From positions 124,001 to 188,000 of the forward strand of contig NZ_JAJAUZ010000004.1 in assembly GCF_020532645.1 (NCBI RefSeq): a DNA stretch of 64,000 bases, written 5' to 3'. Position 1 is the first letter of the stretch. Every line of letters starts with the position of its first letter. The translations under genes and the position numbers were made by a program. Shown piece after piece: positions 9,406 through 18,524 of this stretch. This stretch comes from Streptomyces bambusae (GTDB taxonomy: Bacteria; Actinomycetota; Actinomycetes; Streptomycetales; Streptomycetaceae). A model generated the notes under the pieces. That model did not search any database, had not been told where the DNA came from, and was given only the letters and a program-made list of their open reading frames with translations.

Positions 9406-10788
9406 CGGGAGGATGTTCTGGTTGAGGCGGAAGACGTTGTCCGGGTCGTACGCGCGTTTGAGGGCGCGCAGCCGGTCCAGCTTGGCGGGGCCGTAGGCCT
9501 GGGCGATGCGGCCTTGGCCCTCGTCCATCAGGAAGTTGACGTAGGTGCCCGCGTGGTACGGGGCGAGGGCCGTCCACAGGCCGCGCACCCAGTCCCGTTC
9601 CGCCGCGAAGCCCTCCTCGTCCCGGCAGGTGCCGTTGATGTTGAAGGTGTGTCCGGTGGCGCGGCCGCCGAAGGCGGTCTCGTCCTCGCCGGTACGGGCC
9701 ACCGCGCCGCCCCGCTGGAAGACCGCCAGCAGCGACAGCGGGGAGCCGATGCGGGCCGTGTGGGCGGTGGTGATGTCGATGACCTCGTCCGTCAGCCGGT
9801 CGATGTTGCAGGCCCGGAAGTGGTACCACCAGCCGTGCGGGAAGGACGGGTCGAACATCGCCTGGAGGCCGGTGAAGGGCCGCAGGGTGCACAGGTCCAG
9901 CAGCGGGGTGCCGTACCCGCGCAGCGGCGCCAGGACGGGGCCGCCCTCCTCCGGGTCCCCGGCCCAGCAGCAGCCCACCGAGACCACCGGCCGGCCGTGC
10001 AGGGCCTCCGGGATCGCCGCCAGCGGCGGCGCCTTGCGCATCGTGACGATGGTGGTGAGGTCGTCCGGGACGGTCTCGATCCAGTCCCGGTAGAAGCGCA
10101 GCACCCCGGGGGCGTCGTCCATCGGCCACAGCACCGGCCCGGCCAGCACCTGCGGGCCCACCGGGTTCAGCCGGAACTCGAACTCCGTGACCACGCCGAA
10201 GTTCGCGCCCGCGCCCCGCAGCCCCCAGAACAGCTCCGGCTCCCGCTCGGCGTCCGCGGTCAGGAAACGGCCGTCCGCGGTGACCAGGTCCGCGGACAGG
10301 AGCTGGTCGACGGTGAGCCCGTAGCGGCGCATCAGCCAGCCGATGCCGCCGCCGAGGGTCAGCCCGGTCACCCCGGTGTGGGTGACGATCCCGGATGGCA
10401 CCGCCAGGCCGAACTGCTGTGTCTCGCGGTCGAGTTCGCCGAGCAGGACCCCGGCCTGCACCCGGGCCGTGCGGGTCCGCGGGTCCACGCGGACGCCCTT
10501 CATCGCCGACAGGTCGACGACGAGGCCGCCGTCGCACACCGAATGGCCGGGGAAGCTGTGGCCGCCGCTGCGGACGGCCAGCGGCAGCCCGCTCTCCCGG
10601 CCGTGCCGCACGGCCGCGACCACGTCGGCCACGCCCGTGCAGAAGGCGATCAGGGCGGGGGAGCGGTCGACGGAGGCGTTCCAGATCCGCCGGTCCGCGT
10701 CGTACGCCGGGTCGCCGGGCCCCGACAGGCGGCCTTGGAACTCCCTTTCGAGGGCGCTGCGCAGGGCGGCGCCGGGTTCCTGGTTCAT
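9391..10788 (-). CDS. FAD-linked oxidase of the berberine-bridge-enzyme type
   Basis: The 465-aa flavoenzyme has the PCMH FAD domain with RSGGHSFPGHS, whose histidine is the usual site of covalent FAD attachment. It also has the GVTGLTLGGGIGWL and RGAGANFGVVTEFEF motifs and the C-terminal BBE motif with NVFRLNQNILP. The cysteine used for a second FAD bond in bicovalent members is absent, so FAD is probably bound once. No signal peptide is seen. The enzyme likely oxidises an alcohol or sugar-like small molecule, but the substrate is not predictable. It is 21 nt downstream of the second trypsin gene and may be read from the same transcript. Confidence 0.87.
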   Translation of the reverse strand: MNQEPGAALRSALEREFQGRLSGPGDPAYDADRRIWNASVDRSPALIAFCTGVADVVAAVRHGRESGLPLAVRSGGHSFPGHSVCDGGLVVDLSAMKGVRVDPRTRTARVQAGVLLGELDRETQQFGLAVPSGIVTHTGVTGLTLGGGIGWLMRRYGLTVDQLLSADLVTADGRFLTADAEREPELFWGLRGAGANFGVVTEFEFRLNPVGPQVLAGPVLWPMDDAPGVLRFYRDWIETVPDDLTTIVTMRKAPPLAAIPEALHGRPVVSVGCCWAGDPEEGGPVLAPLRGYGTPLLDLCTLRPFTGLQAMFDPSFPHGWWYHFRACNIDRLTDEVIDITTAHTARIGSPLSLLAVFQRGGAVARTGEDETAFGGRATGHTFNINGTCRDEEGFAAERDWVRGLWTALAPYHAGTYVNFLMDEGQGRIAQAYGPAKLDRLRALKRAYDPDNVFRLNQNILPAEAA

Positions 10789-10809
10789 GGCACCCCTTCC
10801 GGTCCCGGT

Positions 10810-11874
10810 TCAGACGAAGTTGAGCTGTCCGCGGACGACCAGGGGGTCGTTGCGGAGCTGCCACAGCGGGACCGCGAAGTTCCCGAACCGGAAGCGGCCG
10901 CCGAAGTGCAGGCCCAGGACCTTGTGGCTGTCCAGGTCGAAGACCGGGGAGCCGCTGTTGCCGCCGAGGGTGGAGCAGTCGTGCTTCAGCCGGGCCGTCG
11001 GGGCGTCGAGGGCGGTGATCGTGCCGGGCTGCAGGCGCTTCACGTTGTAGATGTCCATGAAGATCCGGCGCATCGCCTCGGGCTCGTTGCGGCGGCCGTC
11101 CGCGGCCGGGTAGCCGATCACGTACACGGGCCGGCCCGGCAGGGCGGCGGGCGGCTCGGCGGCGATCTGCAGCGGGGTGGGCAGCGCGGCGCCGTTCGCG
11201 GCGGTCGGGGCGACGCGCAGGAGGGCGAGGTCCACGTCCCGGTGGATGCCGAGGATCTCGGTGACCTCGTACTCGGGCGAGGCGCCGGCGACGGGGGACA
11301 GGCCGCGTTCCTCGGCCGTGTCGATCCGGGCCGTCATGCCCTCGCGGAACACCGCTCCGTCGGCGTCGCCGCGGGCGAACTCGGCGGCGACGTGCCGGTT
11401 GGTCATCACGACGTCCGGGCCGACCAGGAACGCGGTGCCCAGCCAGTCGAAGTCGAGGTGGCCGCCGACCTCCACCCGGCCGACCCGGGCGATGGACTCG
11501 CGGATCGCCGGGCGCGCGGCGTCGAGGATGCCCCAGTCGCCCTGGGGGGTGGTGAAGTCGCTGCCCTGGACGAGGAGCGCGGGCCGCCCTTCGAGGAGGA
11601 CGATGGCCTCCATCCCGAAGTGCTCGTCCTCGTCGATCTCGTCCTCGCGGCCGGCGGCCAGCTTCTCCAGTCCGACGACCCCGGCCTCCAGCACCCGGGC
11701 CCGCTCCTCCTGGGCGAACCGCTCGATCTCCCGGGCGGTGGCCTCTTCCGGCGGCAGGTCCTCGACGCTTTCCGGCGTCTCGGACCGCAGGTTGCTCCTC
11801 ACGCGTTCGGCGACTTCCAGCAGGTCCTTGAAGACCTCCTCCGGGTCGGTCGCCACGGGCGATCCTTTCCACAT
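10810..11874 (-). CDS. Cytoplasmic trypsin-like serine protease
   Basis: The 354-aa protein has a helical, acidic N-terminal region of about 130 residues and then a chymotrypsin-fold peptidase domain. The triad is visible as His in TNRHV (about 159), Asp in HRDVDLALL (about 214) and Ser in GGNSGSPVF (about 308). No signal peptide or membrane segment is present, so the protease should act in the cytoplasm. The ATG at 11874 has GGAGG 6 nt upstream, inside the end of the preceding gene, suggesting translational coupling; a GTG at 11856 is an alternative. It pairs with a second trypsin gene and a STAND NTPase upstream. Confidence 0.88.
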   Translation of the reverse strand: MWKGSPVATDPEEVFKDLLEVAERVRSNLRSETPESVEDLPPEEATAREIERFAQEERARVLEAGVVGLEKLAAGREDEIDEDEHFGMEAIVLLEGRPALLVQGSDFTTPQGDWGILDAARPAIRESIARVGRVEVGGHLDFDWLGTAFLVGPDVVMTNRHVAAEFARGDADGAVFREGMTARIDTAEERGLSPVAGASPEYEVTEILGIHRDVDLALLRVAPTAANGAALPTPLQIAAEPPAALPGRPVYVIGYPAADGRRNEPEAMRRIFMDIYNVKRLQPGTITALDAPTARLKHDCSTLGGNSGSPVFDLDSHKVLGLHFGGRFRFGNFAVPLWQLRNDPLVVRGQLNFV

Positions 11875-11875
11875 G

Positions 11876-13027
11876 TCACACCTCCGGCTGCTGTCCGTCC
11901 CCGAGTGCCGCCTGCGCCGCGGTGATCTCCGCGTACAGCGCGGGGCTGTGCTCGGAGAGGTGGTGCAGGATGCTGCTGAGTTGGGTGCCCACGTTGACGA
12001 AGGCCGTTGACTTTCCCTGGTAGTTGACGTCGGTGACGCGCTGGCTGCTGCGGTGCAGGGCGACCACCCGCCAGTCGTCGGTCATGACCGGCGAACCCGA
12101 GGACCCCGGCTGGGTGTCGCTGAAGTAGCGGACGTCGCGGTCGTTCGCGTCGAAGGCCAGGTTGTTGCGCAGGGCGATCCGCTTGGGCAGGCCCAGCGGG
12201 TGCTGGATGATGTTGACCGCGGTCGGCGCCTCCGCCGACAGGACCAGCGGTGCGGTCGCGACCCGCAGGACCGGCCGGTCGCCCGGCTCGGCCAGCCGCA
12301 GGACCGCGTAGTCGAGGTCCTTGTCCGAGGCTTCGAGGGCGGTTGCGGCCGTCCCCTCCAGCTGGACGTCCTCGTCGAGGTAGTCGAACCTCGACCGGGA
12401 GTTGACCGCCTGCAGCGCGAAATCCTCCGCGGCGGCCTGCGGGACGGCGCTGCCCGAGCGTGAACGGGCGTTGATCACGTGGTGGTTGGTGACCAGCAGT
12501 CCCGGGGCGATCAGCCAGCCGGTGCCGGCGTGGCTGCCGGACTGCTTCCGTGCTCCGGCCTCGTACGGGAAGACCTTGAGCTGCGCGACCGCCCGCCCGG
12601 CCGTCTCGCCCCCCTGGAGGAAACCGAACGGCACGGTGTCGTCGGTGTTGACGATCTCTTCCTTGGTCTCGCCGCCGCCCTCGGCGGGCGGCGGCATGTC
12701 GGGTTCGCCGCTGGCCTTGTGGGCGGTCTTGGCCAGGTACTTCTGGAAGACCTTGCGCGGACCGTCCTGCACGGTGAGGAAGCCGGCGTTGTTCAGCCAG
12801 ATCTGGAGCGGTACCCCTCCGTCCACCAGGCGCTCGACCGAGTTGAGCCGGTTGAGGTCGGAGAGGAGCTGGAGGTTGGGCTGGTCGAGTACGGGCAGGA
12901 TTCCGGTGAACTCGGTCATGATCCCGGTCAGCAGCTGGTCCCGGTAGCCCTTGGCGGTGAATCCCGCCTCCAGGGCCGCGGCGACCAGCTCGCGGATCTC
13001 CTCCGGGTCCAGATACGGCTCGTCCAT
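11876..13027 (-). CDS. Trypsin-like protease with N-terminal effector-associated (EAD1-like) domain
   Basis: The 383-aa protein begins with a helical domain (about residues 5-85) holding DQLL, LNRLNSVERLVDG and VPLQIWLNNA. This resembles effector-associated domain 1, a death-domain-like adaptor that links effectors to NTPase sensors. A linker leads to a peptidase domain with His in TNHHVI (about 182), Asp in DLDYAVLRL (about 237) and Ser in GSSGSPVM (about 311). There is no signal peptide. It lies 14 nt downstream of the STAND gene and abuts the second trypsin gene. I infer that activation of the STAND protein recruits or activates this protease; the EAD1 name is from recall, not a search. 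Confidence 0.85.
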   Translation of the reverse strand: MDEPYLDPEEIRELVAAALEAGFTAKGYRDQLLTGIMTEFTGILPVLDQPNLQLLSDLNRLNSVERLVDGGVPLQIWLNNAGFLTVQDGPRKVFQKYLAKTAHKASGEPDMPPPAEGGGETKEEIVNTDDTVPFGFLQGGETAGRAVAQLKVFPYEAGARKQSGSHAGTGWLIAPGLLVTNHHVINARSRSGSAVPQAAAEDFALQAVNSRSRFDYLDEDVQLEGTAATALEASDKDLDYAVLRLAEPGDRPVLRVATAPLVLSAEAPTAVNIIQHPLGLPKRIALRNNLAFDANDRDVRYFSDTQPGSSGSPVMTDDWRVVALHRSSQRVTDVNYQGKSTAFVNVGTQLSSILHHLSEHSPALYAEITAAQAALGDGQQPEV

Positions 13028-13041
13028 GAACGCTCAGGCCG

Positions 13042-16000
13042 CTACGGGCCGTTCCCTTCGACGGGCGCCGGGGGCAGTGCCGCCTCCGGCGCGGGAGTGG
13101 CGGCTGCTGCCGGGCGCGGGGTGAGACCGGTGCTCATCGCGGCCGCCACGCCCGAGACCAGCGTGCCGCTCGCGTCGTTGACGACGAGCAGCTGACGGGC
13201 GAGACCGTCGAGGGTGCCGAGCCGGCGGGCCTCCCGGAGGTATCCGGCCATGGCACTGCCGACGCCCGCCCCGGACGGCGTACGGGTGCGCGCAGGGGCG
13301 GAGGACAGGGCCGACGGGGTGCCCGGAGGCCGGGGTGCCCGGGTGCCGGCTCCGCCCGCGGGAGGCGGCGGAGCCGAGGGGCCCGCCGGGCCGGCTCCGG
13401 GTACCGGCGTGCCCGCCACCGGTACCGTCCGGGGGCCCGGGCTCCGTACGGCGGACTGCAGGATCTCCAGCAGGGACTGCACCAGCGCCGGCTGCTCCTG
13501 CGCCGCCTGCTCGATCGCCCCGGCGAGTGCGGCGAGCGCCTGGTCGTCCCCCGGCGGCAGCCCCACCACCCTGATCGTCTCGGCCAGGGCCTGCGGGTCC
13601 TGCCGTGACACCTCGGCGGCGGCCGCACGGACCAGCACGGGCTGCCGGCCCATCGCGTCGGGCGGCAGGCTCCGCAGCCGCTCCGCCAGCCGGCTGTCCA
13701 CCTCGGGGGCGGCATGCCGGGATGCCGCCGCCAGTTGCGACCGGGCCAGCAGGGCGGCCAGTGCGTCGAAGTCCCGGTCGAGGCGGCCGGCGATGTCCTC
13801 GGCCGCCGCCAGGTCCCGGTCCGCGTTCACCAGGTCCCCGTCCTCCTCGGCCAGGCGTGCCGACTGGAGCAGCAGTTCCAGCTGTACGTCGGGGAAGCCG
13901 GCCTCCTCGGCACGGTCGATCGCGGCCTCCGCCTCGGCCCGCGCCTCGCTCCGGCGGCCCAGCCTGGCCAGGGTGTCCACGAGCAGCGGGTGCAGCTCGC
14001 TGCCGGGGGTCCAGGGCCGGCGCTCGGTCAGCCGGGTGGCGGCCTCGGCCACGAACCCCTGCGCCAGCAGGCCGTCCACCTCCTGGGCCGTGATGCGCTC
14101 CCAGTCCACCTGGTCGGCCTCCTCCATGACCCGGTCGGGTGCGTGCCCGCCGAGGCGCCCGGTGAGGAAGGCGGCCGCCCGGGCCGACAGGTCGTGGTCC
14201 GCTCCCGCGAGGTGGCGCTCGACGCCGGGCAGCCAGCGTTCCTCCACCGACCGGGGGCTCTGCCGCAGCCGCAGCCGGTGGTAGATCTCCTCGGCCCGGG
14301 CCTCCACCCCCTCCAGGGCGGCGAAGTGCGCCACCGCGCGCTCCCCGACCTGCCGCATTTCGGCGGTGCGGCCCTTGTCCGCGAGGCTGAGCATGATGGA
14401 CCGCAGATCGGCCCGGTGCCGGATCGCCTCCGGGCCCGCGGGCTCCATCAGCTGCTGCCGGGCCAGCCGGCCGAACAGTTCGCGCGCCTCGTCCTCGGAC
14501 TCCACGGCCAGTCCGGCCGGGCCGGCCAGCACGTCCTTGATCAGGCCGGGGGTGATGGTCCGCAGGGCGAGGCCGGTCCGTGCCAGCGCGCGGGCCTGCC
14601 GGTCGGGGATGTGGTTGAGGATCCGGTCGTACAGGAAGCCCTGGACGAGCAGCTGGTCCACCTTGCGGTTCACGTCCCGCTCCCGCGGGGGCAGGCTGCC
14701 GACCAGCTCGCCGACCGTCGTACCGCCCTCGGCGACCGTACGGACCGCCTCCGCCGCCAGTTTCAGGCTGAGCGGGTGACCGCCGACCCGTTCGGCCAGC
14801 TTCTCGGCCGTCGCGACGTCGCCGACCCCGCTGCTGACCAGCAGGGCCACCGCGGACTGCGGGTCCAGGTCGCCGAGGGCCAGGGTCCGCAGCTCGGCCC
14901 GCCGGGCCGGGTTCTCGATCGGCGCCCGGCCGGAGACGATCAGCCGCAGCCGGGGGTGGGCCTTCTGGAGGGCGGCCCAGAAGGCCCACATGCGGCCGAG
15001 CATCGGCGAGCCCCGGTACTGGGCTTCCTCGAAGGAGTCCAGGGCGATCACCAGGGGAGGCCCGGGGGCCTCCGCCGGAATGCCGATCGCACGGGTGATG
15101 AGGAGGCCGGCCCGGGTTGCGAGGTCCTGCTCGCGTTCGATCGCCTGGGCGTGCAGGCCCGAACTGGACAGCCGGCCGATCGCCCCGCGGGTGGTGGCCA
15201 GCCGGTAGAGGTCGTCCACCTCGCTCTGGCCGGCGCGCTGCGCGGCCGCCGTCGCCTCGCACTCCCCGGCCAGGGCGTCGAACTCGGCGCGGAGCGCGGG
15301 GTACTGCATCCCGAACTGCCGCGAGATCTCGGCGATCATGGTGGCCGGCTCGTGAAGCGAGAGCGTCGGACGCTCGAAGTCGATGTAGGCGAACGGGAAT
15401 CCGGGGCGGTAGTCGCGCAGGCTCTTCACGAGGAACTTCGCGAGCAGGGTGCTCTTGCCGATGCCGCCGATCCCGTGGATGAGCAGCGGGGGTTCGAGGC
15501 CGCTGACGGCCGCCCGGAGGAAGCCCAGGCGCAGCCCGGACAGGGCCGGGGCGTCGGAATGCGGGGGCAGGCCGACGTACGCGCGCAGCGCGTCCAGTTC
15601 GGCGGTGCGGCCCTGGAACGGGCTGCGGAGCAGACGCTCCAGGGGTTCCAGCAGCCGGGCGCGCTCGCGCAGCTGCTGGATGTACTCCGGGTCGGGGAGC
15701 AGCCCGGCGGTTCGGGGAACGAGGGAGAGCCAGAACACCGCCTGCTGGGCATCGGCGAGTTCCTCCCGGCCGAGGTCCTCCAGGACCGGCGGCCGGCCGG
15801 ACAGGAAGGCGAGCGCGAAGCGTTCGGGGCCGGGCACCTCGGGCTTCCCGGCCAGCTGCGTCTCGAGGGCGAAGCGGGCGGCCTCGGGGCTGGCCAGGGC
15901 GCGCAGCGTCTGCTCGCGCACCTCCGGTTTGAGGGTCCAAGAGGTCCGCTGGGGGCCGGAGAACGGCGTCCGGCAGTCGTAGACGAGGAGTTCGGCGGCC

Positions 16001-17508
16001 ACACCGTTCGGGTCGGACCCGTCGGGCAGCCGGAGTTCCGAAGGGTCGAAGTAGTCGAGCAGGGCGGCGGCTTCACGGTAGGAGCGGCGCAGGTCCGGTT
16101 CCGGGCCCGGCGCGGTGGCGGGGAGGGAGCGGAGCTCGGCGCCGGTGCCGGAGTCGGGCAGCGCGGAGGCGGTCCCGGTCCGGTCGGTAGCGGTGTCAGG
16201 GCCGGAAACCGAGCCGAAGCCGGTGTTCGGTCCCGGTCCCGGTCCCGGTCCCGGTCCCGGTCCCGGTCCCGGTCCCGGTCCCGGCCCGGGACCGGGCGGT
16301 GGTGCGGCTTCGGGGTCGTCCGGCCCCTCGCCGAGTTTGCGGCGCAGGCGCTCGGCGAAATCGTCGCCGGGGGCGAGCGACCGATAGACCTCCAACGCGT
16401 CGCCGACTGCCTTGCCCAGCGTGTACATGTAGCTCTGCACCCCTGGGGCCGACGCCGCGCGCAGTACTTCCCCCGTGCTCACCTCGACCAGTTCGGCGAT
16501 CCGGTCGAGGTGCGGAGGGCCGGGGTGCTGCGGATCGGGACCCTGCGGGTCGGGGTTCCGGGCGAAGAAGGGGCCGAAGAAATCCTTGATGTCCTCGGCG
16601 CAGGCCAGCCGCGCGACGTCCCGGCACTCGTGCCCCTTCACGTCGTCCGGGAGCTGCGGCATCGTCGGGGAATGACCGAGGAGGACGAGCCTGGGCACGG
16701 CCCTTTTGTTCCGCGTGGCCCCGGCTTGCTCGAAGATGGACACCGCCAGCATGGCGATGCAGTCCCAGACGTCGGAGGACATGTCGAGCTTGTCGCAGTC
16801 GTCGAGCACGAGCCAGAACGTTTCCTTCGCCCTGGTGGCCCGGCTGACGATGTCGTCGACCTGCTGTCTGAGCGTCGGCAGTTCGTCGTTCAACAGTGTG
16901 ATGTTCAATGACGGCTCGTCGGGAACGAACCGGTTCAGGCCCCGGATGACGGACGCCGCCGTGGAAGTGCGTTCGAGGACCACCCGGGTCGGCAGGAACC
17001 TCTTCTGCCGGCTGATGTGCCGGATCAGGTGGTACGTGTACGAACGGCCACTGGAGGGCTCGCCGTCCACGGCGAGCACCACCTTCTCCGGATCCTCGAC
17101 GAACTGCTTGAGCCGCCCCCGGAGGTTCGTGCGGTTGATGAAGACCCCGGGGCCGCTGGTCACGATGGTGCTCAGGAACAGGTCGTCTGCCGAGCGGTAC
17201 ACGTCGTCGTCCAGCGCCAGGAGGCGCCGGAACTCGGTCAGGTGGGCGTCGACCGACGCGATCAAGGCCAGGGACGGCTTCTTGGCCAGCAACTCCAGCA
17301 GCAGGCGTTCGAGCTCGATGCTCCCGCGGCAGGCCCGCACGACCTCCTTGGCGTTGTCGTCCGGCGACCCGCTCAGGTTCAGGGACGCGATGAAGTCGTC
17401 GTGGAACCCGAGCAGCCGCAGGGCGTGTGCGGGAGGAGAGACTTCGAGGAAGACATAGTCCCGCAGCCATTTGGTGACCAGGTCCCACTGTTCCTCACTG
17501 AGCGCCAT
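13042..17508 (-). CDS. Large STAND-type NTPase with N-terminal adaptor-like domain, two NTPase modules and helical repeats
   Basis: The 1488-aa protein starts with a roughly 90-residue helical domain (LGFHDDFIASLNLSG) that looks like an effector-associated adaptor. A first P-loop-like module (about 110-330) reads GEPSSGRSY near 152, where Arg replaces the usual Walker A lysine, with a Walker-B-like WLVLDDCD. A Gly-Pro hexamer-repeat linker follows. The second module has a canonical Walker A, GIGGIGKST (about 684), Walker B LVIALDSFE and sensor LIVSGRAP, as in NACHT/AP-ATPases. The C-terminal roughly 500 residues are TPR-like helices. The likely role is a ligand sensor and signalling hub for the downstream proteases. 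Confidence 0.85.
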   Translation of the reverse strand: MALSEEQWDLVTKWLRDYVFLEVSPPAHALRLLGFHDDFIASLNLSGSPDDNAKEVVRACRGSIELERLLLELLAKKPSLALIASVDAHLTEFRRLLALDDDVYRSADDLFLSTIVTSGPGVFINRTNLRGRLKQFVEDPEKVVLAVDGEPSSGRSYTYHLIRHISRQKRFLPTRVVLERTSTAASVIRGLNRFVPDEPSLNITLLNDELPTLRQQVDDIVSRATRAKETFWLVLDDCDKLDMSSDVWDCIAMLAVSIFEQAGATRNKRAVPRLVLLGHSPTMPQLPDDVKGHECRDVARLACAEDIKDFFGPFFARNPDPQGPDPQHPGPPHLDRIAELVEVSTGEVLRAASAPGVQSYMYTLGKAVGDALEVYRSLAPGDDFAERLRRKLGEGPDDPEAAPPPGPGPGPGPGPGPGPGPGPGPGPNTGFGSVSGPDTATDRTGTASALPDSGTGAELRSLPATAPGPEPDLRRSYREAAALLDYFDPSELRLPDGSDPNGVAAELLVYDCRTPFSGPQRTSWTLKPEVREQTLRALASPEAARFALETQLAGKPEVPGPERFALAFLSGRPPVLEDLGREELADAQQAVFWLSLVPRTAGLLPDPEYIQQLRERARLLEPLERLLRSPFQGRTAELDALRAYVGLPPHSDAPALSGLRLGFLRAAVSGLEPPLLIHGIGGIGKSTLLAKFLVKSLRDYRPGFPFAYIDFERPTLSLHEPATMIAEISRQFGMQYPALRAEFDALAGECEATAAAQRAGQSEVDDLYRLATTRGAIGRLSSSGLHAQAIEREQDLATRAGLLITRAIGIPAEAPGPPLVIALDSFEEAQYRGSPMLGRMWAFWAALQKAHPRLRLIVSGRAPIENPARRAELRTLALGDLDPQSAVALLVSSGVGDVATAEKLAERVGGHPLSLKLAAEAVRTVAEGGTTVGELVGSLPPRERDVNRKVDQLLVQGFLYDRILNHIPDRQARALARTGLALRTITPGLIKDVLAGPAGLAVESEDEARELFGRLARQQLMEPAGPEAIRHRADLRSIMLSLADKGRTAEMRQVGERAVAHFAALEGVEARAEEIYHRLRLRQSPRSVEERWLPGVERHLAGADHDLSARAAAFLTGRLGGHAPDRVMEEADQVDWERITAQEVDGLLAQGFVAEAATRLTERRPWTPGSELHPLLVDTLARLGRRSEARAEAEAAIDRAEEAGFPDVQLELLLQSARLAEEDGDLVNADRDLAAAEDIAGRLDRDFDALAALLARSQLAAASRHAAPEVDSRLAERLRSLPPDAMGRQPVLVRAAAAEVSRQDPQALAETIRVVGLPPGDDQALAALAGAIEQAAQEQPALVQSLLEILQSAVRSPGPRTVPVAGTPVPGAGPAGPSAPPPPAGGAGTRAPRPPGTPSALSSAPARTRTPSGAGVGSAMAGYLREARRLGTLDGLARQLLVVNDASGTLVSGVAAAMSTGLTPRPAAAATPAPEAALPPAPVEGNGP
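16229..16282. repeat. Nine perfect tandem copies of a GGTCCC hexamer
   Basis: GGTCCC repeats nine times without a mismatch inside the STAND gene, encoding a (Gly-Pro)n linker between its two NTPase modules. Because the unit is six bases, copy-number change keeps the reading frame and only alters linker length. Confidence 0.9.
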
Positions 17509-17577
17509 ACCCCACCTGCCTACGCGGTCGAGCGCGAGCGGAGCGTCGCGGGGGAGTGACTGATACCTGTCATGGTT

Positions 17578-18522
17578 TCACCCGTTCGGAGGGGGTGCAA
17601 GATGGCCGAAAACGGTGCGGACCGGGGTGCGGACGGGGTCCGTGGCGAGGTATTCGCGGATGCCGTGGTGGTTGCCGCTGCTGTTCGTCACCAGGTGGTC
17701 GGTGACGAGGTGCTCGGGCGCGTACTCGGGCCGGACGGTGTGGTCCAGCGCGACCAGGTCCCGCAGGTCGGAGGCGTTGTGCCAGGCGGCCACCCCGGAC
17801 GGGACGGCCGGCGGCTGCCGCAGCAGGTCCTGGACCTCGGTGATGGCCAGCGGCGAGCCCACGGTGATCAGCAGCTCGACCGGCCGCTCCAGCTCGCGCA
17901 GCACCTCGTACGCGATGACCGAGCCGAGGCTGTGGCCGACCACGACCAGCGGCCCGCCGTCCACCGCCGCCAGCTCCGCCCGCACCACGTCCCGCATCGC
18001 GTCGCCTGCGCCGCCGAAGAAGTACGCGTGCACGTCCTTGAAGGTGTGCTTGACCAGCAGCCGGAACACCTCGCGGCGGGCGAACCCGGGCAGCGGCAGG
18101 GCCTCCAGCGCCTCCGTGCCCGGGCCCGCCGTACCGCCGTCGCCGGCCATGGTGTCCCCCAGGTACGTCATGTCGCGAAGCCAGCGGACCAGCTGCTGCT
18201 CGCCCTCCGGCGGGGGCCCGGGCGGGGCCTCCGCCATGCTGTCCGCGCGGGCCTCGGACACGGTCCGGGCGACGAACTCCCCCGGCGGCCCGGACAGCGC
18301 CGGAGCCCCCGGCAGCTCCTCCTCGGACGGCGGGCCGCCGTCCAGCGGGTCGGGGGCGGGGTCGGGCAGCGGGGTGTCGTAGCGGACCGGCGCCCAGTAC
18401 GCCATCCGGGAGGCGGAGCCCATGTCGGTGCCGAACAGGGACCGGTCCCATTGCGACTTCAACAACTCCTTGCGGTGCTTGTTGCCGTTGCCGTGGACGT
18501 AGACGATGCGCGGGTCGGCCAC
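17578..18522 (-). CDS. Alpha/beta-hydrolase (lipase-fold) protein
   Basis: The 314-aa protein opens with RIVYVHGNGNKH, resembling the oxyanion region of alpha/beta hydrolases. It carries the nucleophile elbow VVVGHSLGSVIAYEVL, with Ser near residue 197. A candidate acid and base follow in the C-terminal third (DLVALDH, NSSGNHHGIREY). Residues 60-115 are Pro/Gly-rich. No signal peptide is present, so the substrate is probably intracellular, perhaps membrane lipid. The GTG start has GGGAGG 6 nt upstream and lies 2 nt after the nuclease stop, indicating one operon. Pairing with a nuclease and proteases suggests an effector role, which is inference. Confidence 0.8.
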   Translation of the reverse strand: MADPRIVYVHGNGNKHRKELLKSQWDRSLFGTDMGSASRMAYWAPVRYDTPLPDPAPDPLDGGPPSEEELPGAPALSGPPGEFVARTVSEARADSMAEAPPGPPPEGEQQLVRWLRDMTYLGDTMAGDGGTAGPGTEALEALPLPGFARREVFRLLVKHTFKDVHAYFFGGAGDAMRDVVRAELAAVDGGPLVVVGHSLGSVIAYEVLRELERPVELLITVGSPLAITEVQDLLRQPPAVPSGVAAWHNASDLRDLVALDHTVRPEYAPEHLVTDHLVTNSSGNHHGIREYLATDPVRTPVRTVFGHLAPPPNG

Positions 18523-18524
18523 GG

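Noticed and set aside
10810..13027. Trypsins as secreted degradative proteases
   Set aside because: Neither has a signal peptide or transmembrane helix; both begin with acidic helical domains.
16229..16282. Tandem repeats as a CRISPR or regulatory array
   Set aside because: Six-base units without spacers lie inside a coding frame and translate to a clean Gly-Pro linker.
13714..16911. Open frame of about 1065 codons on the plus strand opposite the STAND gene
   Set aside because: Its product is Gly/Arg/Pro/Ala-biased with no motif, while the minus-strand frame has P-loops and normal codon-position GC. It is a high-GC shadow.
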